Shown piece by piece: positions 5,535 through 11,197 of a DNA stretch of 11,197 nt; positions within the stretch are counted from its first letter, which is position 1; every line of letters starts with the position of its first letter. The notes beneath the pieces are model-generated. The model was not told the origin of the DNA. It was given only the letters and a program-made list of their open reading frames with translations, and ran no database searches. The DNA lies in the NCBI GenBank assembly GCA_030146905.1, contig JASLAV010000876.1, positions 1 through 11,197 of the forward strand, read 5' to 3'. Made by a program: the position numbers and the translations under genes. Origin of the DNA: Lentzea sp. (lineage in GTDB: Bacteria > Actinomycetota > Actinomycetes > Mycobacteriales > Pseudonocardiaceae).

Positions 5535-6521
5535 ATGGAAGAAGACACCGGGCTCTACGCCATCGGGGAGGTGGCTCACCGCACCGGGCTGAGCGTGAGC
5601 GCCATCAGGTTCTACTCGGACGCCGGTGTGGTGCACCCCGCCGGGCACACCGCCGCCGGGCATCGACTCTACGACGTCCACGCCATCGCGAAGCTGGAGT
5701 TCGTCAGCACGCTGCGCGAGCTCGACGCGGGTCTCGACGACGTGCGGCGGCTGCTGGAGGGCCGCGTGACGCTGACCGACCTCGCGACGGCGCACCTGGT
5801 GCGGCTGGACGAGCAGGCGCGCAGGACGCGGGTCAGGCAGGCCGTGCTGCGCACGATCGTGAAGCAGCACACCGAGGCCGAACAGGTGACCCTCATGCAC
5901 AAGCTCGTCGCAGTGCCCGACGAGGAGCGCGACCGGATGATCGACGACTTCTGGAACGAGATCAGCGAGGGCGTCGACGCCACCCCCGCCTTCGTCGAGG
6001 TGCTGCGCAGCCACCGGCCGGTACTTCCGGACGACCCGTCGGCCGAGCAGCTGGAGGCGTGGATCGAGCTGGCGAACCTGCTGCAGGACAGGAACTTCCG
6101 GCGCGAGGTCCGCGACCAGCTCCGCGGCATCTGCTCTACCGACGGCGCCGCCGTGATGATGTCGCCGGAGATGCTCGGCGCGTTCGACAGGGGAGGGGCG
6201 ATCTTCCAGGACGCGCAGACGGCACAGCTGGCGGGGCTGCCGTCGGACTCGCCGCGGGCACGGGAGATCGCCGACCGGTACGTCGCGTTCATCGGGGAGA
6301 TCGCCGAGCAACCCGACGGCCCCGAGTTCCGCCGCAAGCTCGCCGCCGACGTCCTGCACATCGAGGAGCTCCACCTCCAGGCGATCGAGGAAGCCGCCGC
6401 ACCGCCCGACCCACACACGCGCTACCAGTCGCTGGTGTCGATCATCAACGGCACGGCGCAGGAAGCCGCCGCCTTCATGCCGTTCGCCTGGCTCTCCGCC
6501 GCTCTCGACGCTTCCGCCTGA
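5535..6521 (+). CDS. MerR-family transcriptional regulator with a long uncharacterised C-terminal domain
   Basis: The 328-residue protein has an N-terminal MerR winged helix (about 8-76: YAIGEVAHRTGLSVSAIRFY, GHRLYDVHAIAKLEFVSTLREL, LDDVRRLLEG). A charged helical linker follows (about 80-112), then a mostly helical C-terminal region of about 215 residues with no motif I can name. There is one cysteine (Cys200), so no Cys-rich metal or Fe-S site like those of CueR, MerR or SoxR is present. The C-terminal domain is more likely to bind an organic ligand or mediate assembly. ATG 5535 is preferred over the in-frame GTG at 5526, because the latter overlaps the -10 and the predicted transcription start sits at the ATG, suggesting a leaderless message. 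It is divergent from the riboswitch-terC unit and stands 123 bp ahead of the CPBP operon. Confidence 0.87.
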   Translation: MEEDTGLYAIGEVAHRTGLSVSAIRFYSDAGVVHPAGHTAAGHRLYDVHAIAKLEFVSTLRELDAGLDDVRRLLEGRVTLTDLATAHLVRLDEQARRTRVRQAVLRTIVKQHTEAEQVTLMHKLVAVPDEERDRMIDDFWNEISEGVDATPAFVEVLRSHRPVLPDDPSAEQLEAWIELANLLQDRNFRREVRDQLRGICSTDGAAVMMSPEMLGAFDRGGAIFQDAQTAQLAGLPSDSPRAREIADRYVAFIGEIAEQPDGPEFRRKLAADVLHIEELHLQAIEEAAAPPDPHTRYQSLVSIINGTAQEAAAFMPFAWLSAALDASA

Positions 6522-6554
6522 TCGTGTCCCCCGAGCGAGCTACACGCGGATGTC

Positions 6555-6601
6555 CACCGCGCGGTGACGTTCCGAGGCCGGGAAATCCCTAGCGTTCCCG
6601 G
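6555..6601 (+). promoter_or_regulatory. Promoter and inverted repeats ahead of the CPBP-kinase-regulator operon
   Basis: GTGACG (6564-6569) and TAGCGT (6590-6595) form an actinobacterial-looking promoter with a long 20-bp spacer; start would be near 6602. Two dyads flank it: a perfect palindrome CACCGCGCGGTG (6555-6566) touching the -35, and CCGGGAA-N10-TTCCCGG (6578-6601) straddling the -10. The second could be an operator for the downstream NarL-type regulator, and the long spacer could suit the MerR protein upstream. Both assignments are guesses. Confidence 0.5.
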
Positions 6602-6644
6602 CAGCGGCGGCACACGGCCGCGGACATCTCACGAAGGAACGATC

Positions 6645-7457
6645 ATGCGCTTGTTGAAGCAGCTCGTCGTGGTGGTGCTGGTCTCGATCGCGGGCAACGC
6701 CGCGGTCGGGGCGATGGGCTGGAACGCGCCGCTCACGTTGATCGCCGGGCTCGCCATCGCGGCACTCTCCATCGCGGCGTACGCGTGGGTGGTGCGCAAG
6801 ACCGAGCACCGCGCGCCGGTGGAGGTGGCGCTCGCCGGTGCCCCGATGGCTGTCAGTCGCGGAGTCCTGATCGGACTCGGGATGTTCCTCGCGGTCATCG
6901 TGAACATCGCCTTCCTGGGCAGCTACGAGGTGCGCGGCTGGGGCTCGGTCGCGGGCGCGCTCGCCATCCTCGGCTTCACGGCCGCGGCCGTCGTGGCGGA
7001 GGAGCTGCTCTTCCGCGGCGTCCTGTACCGCGTCACCGAGGAACGGTTCGGCACGTGGATCTCGCTGACGGGCACCGGCCTGCTGTTCGGCGCCGTGCAC
7101 TTCTTCAACCCCAACGCCACGCTGTGGAGCTCGCTCGCCATCGCGATCGAGGCCGGGTTCATGCTCGCCGCCGCCTACGCGGCCACGCGCAACCTGTGGG
7201 TGCCGATCGGCGTGCACTTCGGGTGGAACTACGCCCAGGGCGGCATCTTCAGCACCAGCGTCTCCGGCACGGACGCGCCGCAGGGCCTGCTGGACAGCGT
7301 GACGTCCGGATCCGCCATCTTCACCGGCGGGGACTTCGGGCCGGAGGCGAGCGTCTACTCCGTGCTGGCGGGTGTCGTCGTGACGGTGGCCTTCCTGTGG
7401 CTGGCGAAGCGGCGGGGCAACATCGTGCCGCGCCGTACCGCTACCCTCGTCGCGTGA
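6645..7457 (+). CDS. CPBP-family intramembrane metalloprotease (CAAX protease / Abi family)
   Basis: The 270-residue polytopic membrane protein has hydrophobic segments at about 7-23, 28-50, 73-92, 104-118, 138-152, 163-180 and 236-254. It contains all three CPBP catalytic motifs: E119-E120-LLF-R124, F148-GAV-H152 and H191-FGW-N195. Family members such as Rce1 cleave prenylated proteins; bacterial members are linked to bacteriocin self-immunity, membrane-protein processing and stress signalling. ATG 6645 follows AAGGA (6634-6638) at 6 nt and gives a typical length. The stop overlaps the kinase GTG (GTGA, 7454-7457), so the two are translationally coupled. It may process a membrane peptide or the sensor itself, which is inferred only from the operon. 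Confidence 0.88.
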   Translation: MRLLKQLVVVVLVSIAGNAAVGAMGWNAPLTLIAGLAIAALSIAAYAWVVRKTEHRAPVEVALAGAPMAVSRGVLIGLGMFLAVIVNIAFLGSYEVRGWGSVAGALAILGFTAAAVVAEELLFRGVLYRVTEERFGTWISLTGTGLLFGAVHFFNPNATLWSSLAIAIEAGFMLAAAYAATRNLWVPIGVHFGWNYAQGGIFSTSVSGTDAPQGLLDSVTSGSAIFTGGDFGPEASVYSVLAGVVVTVAFLWLAKRRGNIVPRRTATLVA

Positions 7458-8593
7458 TCAGCCTCCTGCGGCGAGCTCCAGAGCTGTGGCGCCGTCTGGA
7501 CGTCACGGTGCAGGACGCCCCGATCGCACTGGCGCTGGCGCTGCTGTCGCTCGTTCCCGCGCTGCACAACAAGGGCACCCAGCTCGGCGACGTGCCCGCG
7601 CGGCCGATGGACGCGCTGGCCCTGCTGGTGATCGTCGTCGAATGCCTGCCGCTGGTCGTGCGCAGGCGTTGGCCGCTGGTCTCCCTCGCACTGGTGTCGA
7701 TCGCGTTCGCGGTGGACCAGCTCAGTGGCTACCACACCGCGGCCGGCACCGCGTTGCCCATCGCGTTGATCAGCGCTGGGCTGCACGTGGCGCACCACCG
7801 GCGCACGGCGGTGATCACGGCGACGGTCGCATACGCGGCGTTGGCCGTGGGGCTGGACCGCGGCGGGGTGAACGAGGGCGTGGCCGGGTTCGTGACGTTC
7901 TACCTGGTGCTCGCCGTGGCGTGGGCCATCGGCGCGTGGCTGCGGTTGTCCCGCGTCGCCGAGGCGGAACGCCGCAAGCACGTCGCGGAGTCCACCCGCA
8001 TCGCGGAGCGCACGTTGATCGCCCGCGAGCTCCACGACGTGGTGACGCACCACGTGACGGCGATGGTCGTGCAGGCCGAGGCGGCGCGGTACCTCACCGC
8101 GGCGCCCGACCGCCTTGACCGGACGTTGCAGACGATCACCGACACCGGCCGCCGGTCCCTCACGGACCTCAGGCACCTGCTGGACCTGCTGAACCCCGAC
8201 CACAACCCGGAGTCCGTCGGCGATCTGCGCAGCCTGGTCGAGCAGACCAGGGAGGCCGGTCAGCCGGTGGAGTTCGCGGAGGAGGGCGAGGCGGTGGGCG
8301 ACGCGGGCAGCGCGGAGGCCGTCGCGTACCGGGTCGTGCAGGAAGCGTTGACCAACGCGCTGAAGTACGCGCACGGCAGTCCGACGAACGTCTACGTTCG
8401 TTATGGGGAAAGGGAAATCACCGTGGAGGTCGGCACGGAGGGCGCCAGGAGGTCCGCGGCGTCCGGCGGCGGCGGACGCGGCCTGGCGGGGTTGCGCGAA
8501 CGCGTCGACGTGCTGGGCGGTGAGTTCACGGCGGGTCAGCGGGAAGACGGGTTCGTGGTCCGCGCGCGCATCCCGGCGGGCACCCCGTCGTGA
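7454..8593 (+). CDS. DesK/NarX-like sensor histidine kinase (HisKA_3)
   Basis: The 379-residue protein starts at a GTG overlapping the protease stop. The N-terminal half has about six hydrophobic segments (roughly 22-36, 52-69, 75-89, 96-112, 118-134, 144-163) with short loops, so it probably senses the membrane. The HisKA_3 dimerisation domain begins near 168; R191-E-L-H194-D-V-V is the phosphorylation motif (His194). The ATPase N box is Q296-E-A-L-T-N301-A-L-K. The region where the DxGxG box should be reads VEVGTEGARRSAAS (about 324-337), lacking the usual Asp, whereas the following GRGLAGLRERV (341-351) is intact. Activity may be weakened, or the subfamily may use a variant box. Cognate regulator follows with a GTGA overlap. 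Confidence 0.9.
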   Translation: MISLLRRAPELWRRLDVTVQDAPIALALALLSLVPALHNKGTQLGDVPARPMDALALLVIVVECLPLVVRRRWPLVSLALVSIAFAVDQLSGYHTAAGTALPIALISAGLHVAHHRRTAVITATVAYAALAVGLDRGGVNEGVAGFVTFYLVLAVAWAIGAWLRLSRVAEAERRKHVAESTRIAERTLIARELHDVVTHHVTAMVVQAEAARYLTAAPDRLDRTLQTITDTGRRSLTDLRHLLDLLNPDHNPESVGDLRSLVEQTREAGQPVEFAEEGEAVGDAGSAEAVAYRVVQEALTNALKYAHGSPTNVYVRYGEREITVEVGTEGARRSAASGGGGRGLAGLRERVDVLGGEFTAGQREDGFVVRARIPAGTPS

Positions 8594-9249
8594 CCGCACC
8601 GATCCGCGTGCTGGTCTGCGACGACCAGGCCCTCATCCGCACCGGGTTCGCCACGATCATCGACGCGCAGCCCGACCTCGAGGTGGTGGGGGAGTGCGGT
8701 GACGGCCGCGCCGGGGTCGACCTGGCGCGACGGCTGAACCCGGACGTCGTGGTGATGGACGTGCGGATGCCGGTGCTCGACGGCATCGAGGCGACCCGGC
8801 AGCTGGCGGGCGCCGGCGTCGCCGACCCCGTCAAGGTCCTCGTCGTGACGACCTTCAACCTCGACGAGTACGTCTACGAAGCGTTGCGCGCGGGCGCGAG
8901 CGGCTTCCTGCTCAAGGACGCCCCACCGCCACAACTGCTGCAGGGCATCAGAACCGTCGCCAGCGGCGCCGCGCTGCTCGCTCCCGAGGTGACCCGCCAG
9001 CTCGTCGGCAGGTACGCCGCGCGCATCCGGCCGACGAACGGGGCGCAGCAGGAGGTCCCGCTGGCACCGCGGGAGATGGAGGTGCTCCGGCTCATCGCGG
9101 AGGGCCTGTCCAACAGCGAGATCGCCGCGGCGCTGGTGATCAGCCAGGAGACCGTGAAGACGTACGTGTCCCGCATCCTGACGAAGCTGGACCTGCGCGA
9201 CCGCGTGCAGGCCGTCGTCTACGCCTACCGCAGGGGCCTGGTGACCTGA
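8590..9249 (+). CDS. NarL/FixJ-family response regulator
   Basis: The 219-residue protein has a receiver domain (about 5-122) with acidic pair Asp11/Asp12, phospho-acceptor Asp57 (VVVMDVRMP), Thr87 and Lys109 (GFLLKDAPP), so all phosphotransfer residues are present. A GerE/LuxR-type helix-turn-helix follows (about 157-214: LAPREMEVLRLIAEG, SNSEIAAALVISQETVKTYVSRIL, KLDLRDRVQAVVYAYRRG). The GTG start overlaps the kinase stop (GTGA, 8590-8593) and lacks a strong ribosome-binding site, which suggests coupled translation. It should be phosphorylated by the kinase and may regulate its own operon, whose promoter carries a 7+7 inverted repeat. Confidence 0.95.
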   Translation: MTAPIRVLVCDDQALIRTGFATIIDAQPDLEVVGECGDGRAGVDLARRLNPDVVVMDVRMPVLDGIEATRQLAGAGVADPVKVLVVTTFNLDEYVYEALRAGASGFLLKDAPPPQLLQGIRTVASGAALLAPEVTRQLVGRYAARIRPTNGAQQEVPLAPREMEVLRLIAEGLSNSEIAAALVISQETVKTYVSRILTKLDLRDRVQAVVYAYRRGLVT

Positions 9250-9255
9250 GCCGGT

Positions 9256-10677
9256 TCACCACACCAGCCTCAGCGAGTACAGGGCCAGGTACAACAGCGG
9301 GAGCATCAGCACCACCTTGCCGAACACCGCGAGCAACCCGCGGTTGCTCCGGATCCCCAGCGCCCTGCGCCGGGTCCCGGTCGACTCCAGCGCGGCCTGG
9401 ATCGCGCGGGCGACGTGGGAACCCGGTGAGCCGTAACGGTTCTTCTCACCGGGAAACGGCCCGACGGGCTGCACCCAGGGGTTCCAGTCCCGGTCGAACA
9501 CGACCACGGCGGACGTCCACTGGTCGGTCTCGACACCCTTGAGCCCGGTCGGCGCCGGCAGCAGGGCGTCAAGCCGGTCGATGAGCCCGTTGTGCCGTCC
9601 GGGAACGAGCAGAACCAGCTTGCCAGGCGGTTGCGTCGTGCGAGCCTGCTCGACCTCCCACCACAACCCCTCACCCTCGCCCAGCCGCAGCACGATCAGC
9701 TGGGCCTTCTCCATCAGCTCCAGGACACCGGCCTGCCAGTCGTCGCCCGGCAGGTAGAACCGCGAGGCCCCCAGCCGAGGCACCGGCTCACCGGGCTGCC
9801 CCACCGCCACCACCGGCCCGAACGCACCGAGCGCGCCGACGAGCTGCTCCTCCCGCGAGTGGATGGTGAGCAACCCGGAAGACAACGCGCCGGGGAGGTC
9901 GTCGACCACGGCCGCGGTCCGGTCGTCGTCGAAACCGCGCAGGTACAGCACGGGTTCACGCCAGTCAGCCGCAAGCGCCCGCGCCGCACTCCTGACCGAA
10001 CGCGGCCGCGAGTACCGCAACACGTAGAACGCGACGACCAACCCGGCCAGACCACCCACGAGCATGATCCCCCTGACCCCCCAGGGAATCTCCCGCGCCC
10101 GCGTCACCGCGACCACGCTCATGAAGCCCGCCACCATCAGGACGTAACCGACCCCGCTGACCACCATGAACACCGGCCGCCGCCACACCGGCCGCGGCGG
10201 CACGAACCGGTTGACCAGCGCGACCACCTCGGCGTTGGCAGCACGCCTGCGTTGCCGCACGACCAGCGCCGCGGCAACGAGAACGGAGCCGGCCACGAGC
10301 CACGGCCACGCCCGTTCCCAGGCCTGTGCCGTCTTGGCGTCGAGGACGGCCTGGTCCTCCGGGATCTCCTCGGGCACGTCGCTGACGAACTTGTGCGCCA
10401 GCGCGAAATCGCCGTCCTCGGCCGAACCGGTGGCCAGCGAGATCGACGCCCGCGTGCCGCTACCGGACGGCGCGTGCTCGCTGAACCAGGCATTGACCTC
10501 TTGGGCGGTTTTGGCATCGCCTTGGCTGAGCGCGGTGACGAACGTGGCGTGCTGGGTTTGGGCGTCGCGGAAGGTGAGGCTCGCGCGCAGGTCGATGCCC
10601 GCTGTGATGGCCAGCATCAACGCCACGTAGGCGACGACGGCAGCTGCCGCCGTGACGAGCCTGGTCAGTGTCCGCAC
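9256..10677 (-). CDS. Multi-pass membrane protein with a cytosolic Rossmann-like domain, unknown function
   Basis: From GTG 10677 the protein has 473 residues. Predicted layout by eye: helix 7-27; an extracytoplasmic segment 30-122; helix 124-140 followed by RQRRR; helices 168-191 and 201-221; a cytosolic domain about 222-446; and a C-terminal helix 447-468. The cytosolic part shows alternating strands and helices: EPVLYLRGFDDDR (241-253), SREEQLVGALGAFGPVVAVGQPGE (274-297), ASRFYLPGDDWQ, AQLIVLRLGEGEGLWWEVEQA (325-345) and KLVLLVPGR. This is a recurring bacterial domain that I recall only as hypothetical; it resembles TIR- or SLOG-like ligand or nucleotide folds. The frame stays open to 10995, but the extra 106 codons are Pro/Arg-rich with mixed third bases (CTA, CAA, GAT), hence the later start. 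No strong Shine-Dalgarno is seen. It is convergent with the response regulator, 6 nt apart. Confidence 0.75.
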   Translation of the reverse strand: MRTLTRLVTAAAAVVAYVALMLAITAGIDLRASLTFRDAQTQHATFVTALSQGDAKTAQEVNAWFSEHAPSGSGTRASISLATGSAEDGDFALAHKFVSDVPEEIPEDQAVLDAKTAQAWERAWPWLVAGSVLVAAALVVRQRRRAANAEVVALVNRFVPPRPVWRRPVFMVVSGVGYVLMVAGFMSVVAVTRAREIPWGVRGIMLVGGLAGLVVAFYVLRYSRPRSVRSAARALAADWREPVLYLRGFDDDRTAAVVDDLPGALSSGLLTIHSREEQLVGALGAFGPVVAVGQPGEPVPRLGASRFYLPGDDWQAGVLELMEKAQLIVLRLGEGEGLWWEVEQARTTQPPGKLVLLVPGRHNGLIDRLDALLPAPTGLKGVETDQWTSAVVVFDRDWNPWVQPVGPFPGEKNRYGSPGSHVARAIQAALESTGTRRRALGIRSNRGLLAVFGKVVLMLPLLYLALYSLRLVW

Positions 10678-10706
10678 GGTCGGTAGCTGATCACGGTCTT
10701 GGCGGT

Positions 10707-10728
10707 GGGTGGGGTTGTTCGGGGTGGG
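10707..10728 (+). other. G-quadruplex-forming motif
   Basis: Four G runs, GGG-T-GGGG-TTGTTC-GGGG-T-GGG, meet the standard G3+N1-7 rule. The G-rich strand is the template strand for the membrane-protein gene, 30 nt upstream of its start codon. In a GC-rich genome such motifs also arise by chance. Confidence 0.45.
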
Positions 10729-10816
10729 ATCGCCCGAAGCGAGCAGCCGGGACTGTCGGTGGTGGCTGCCAGACTGGGTCGCGGGGGGCTTCTCGCGGGG
10801 GGACCCTTGCGCCAGC

Positions 10817-10868
10817 CTGACAGCCGGACGGTTGGGGGCAGCTGTCGGCGAGGGCGGCTGACAGCCGG
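10817..10868. repeat. Short direct repeats with an inverted partial copy
   Basis: CTGACAGCCGG occurs at 10817-10827 and 10858-10868, 41 bp apart. Between them, GCTGTC (10841-10846) is the reverse complement of the GACAGC core, so either outer copy could pair with the middle one. Function is unknown; it could be an operator array or alternative hairpins. Confidence 0.45.
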
Positions 10869-11005
10869 CGTAGCTGAGCGTGAACGTGGTCGATGACGGC
10901 TGGCATCGCCCGCCTGGCCGCCACAGCCTGAACCGCTGCCTCAGCCGGCTCGGCCGCCACAGCCCGGTCCGCGCATCACGGCTCCCACGCACCACAGCTC
11001 CCGCG

Positions 11006-11070
11006 CCACCACCCGAGCACCCGACCCGCGCAGCCGACCAACGCAGCCGACCCGCACCCCACCACCCGAG
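11006..11070. repeat. C-rich short direct repeats
   Basis: CCACCACCCGAG occurs at 11006-11017 and 11059-11070. Between them GCAGCCGACC occurs at 11030-11039 and 11043-11052, a 13-bp tandem. This lies just beyond the TetR-like stop codon and looks like low-complexity intergenic sequence. Confidence 0.4.
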
Positions 11071-11086
11071 AACCGCGGCCCAACAG

Positions 11087-11197
11087 CTACCGCCGGGTGA
11101 TCGCCGCCAGCATCAGCTCCCGGATCTCCGCCGCGATCTCGTCCACCGCGAGCGGCGGCTCATGCGCCTGCCACTCCCGCAACAGCCCCGTGACCGC
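11087..11197 (-). CDS. C-terminal end of a probable TetR-family regulator
   Basis: The last 36 codons plus a TAG stop (11087-11089) are visible; the gene begins beyond the window. The peptide includes LLREWQAHEPPLAVDE and IAAEIRELMLAAITRR. It is an amphipathic helix ending in charged residues, of the type that closes TetR-family proteins in actinomycetes ('IAAEIRELMLAAI'). Third positions are almost all G or C, unlike the noncoding stretch next to it, which supports coding. The fragment is too short for certainty about family or target. Confidence 0.55.
   Translation of the reverse strand, partial: AVTGLLREWQAHEPPLAVDEIAAEIRELMLAAITRR

Larger units (their letters stand above)
10678..11086. 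other. Intergenic region between the membrane-protein gene and the TetR-like gene
   Basis: About 409 bp between two minus-strand genes. I see no convincing coding sequence and no clear -10/-35 pair for the membrane-protein gene. It contains a G-quadruplex motif (10707-10728), a set of CTGACAGCCGG repeats (10817-10868) and C-rich short direct repeats (11006-11070). The open frame across 10678-10995 has poor codon bias and low-complexity residues and is judged non-coding. A promoter must lie here if the two genes are not co-transcribed. Confidence 0.5.

Noticed and set aside
10678..10995. 106-codon N-terminal extension of the membrane protein
   Set aside because: Codons have mixed third bases, including CTA and CAA, the peptide is Pro/Arg/Gln-rich, and no domain is seen; GTG 10677 directly precedes the first membrane helix.
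1..11197. CRISPR array, tRNA/rRNA, insertion sequence, prophage or attachment sites
   Set aside because: No regularly spaced repeats, tRNA-like cloverleaf sequence, transposase motifs or flanking terminal repeats were found by reading; the repeats near 10.8-11.1 kb are short and irregular.

Overview
The DNA is very GC-rich. It shows strong G/C third-position coding, frequent GTG starts, GTGA/TGATG gene overlaps and at least two genes that look leaderless. These traits point to an actinomycete; the gene types suggest Pseudonocardiales or Streptomyces-like soil bacteria, but the genus cannot be settled from this window.

Region 1 (1-4361, all minus strand) is a catabolic module. In transcription order it holds a PcaR/PcaU-like IclR regulator, an amidohydrolase, a class III (CaiB/BaiF) CoA-transferase, a short citrate-synthase-fold 'citryl-CoA lyase' and the first 34 codons of an intradiol ring-cleavage dioxygenase that leaves the window. 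The four enzymes are tightly packed (1-nt overlap, 14-nt overlap, 3-nt gap). The same dyad, CGGACA-N2-TGTCCG, lies once in front of the enzyme operon and once in front of the regulator, and is the likely IclR operator. The substrate is unknown. The set suggests aromatic ring opening followed by CoA activation and C-C cleavage of the product.

Region 2 (4362-5534) holds a TerC-family membrane protein, transcribed leftward into the regulator. Its leader carries a yybP-ykoY-type Mn2+ riboswitch, and the closing P1 helix competes with a hairpin that covers the ribosome-binding site. A divergent promoter with a dyad inside a 19-bp spacer drives a MerR-family regulator.

Region 3 (5535-9249, plus strand) holds the MerR regulator, then a translationally coupled three-gene operon: a CPBP intramembrane protease, a DesK-like sensor kinase and a NarL-type response regulator. 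The promoter in front of the CPBP gene has a 7+7 inverted repeat around its -10.

Region 4 (9250-11197) holds a convergent gene for a five-helix membrane protein with a cytosolic, Rossmann-like domain of unknown role. Next comes a roughly 400-bp gap with a G-quadruplex motif and short repeats, then the last 36 codons of a probable TetR-family regulator. No tRNA, rRNA, CRISPR array, IS element or convincing intrinsic terminator was seen.
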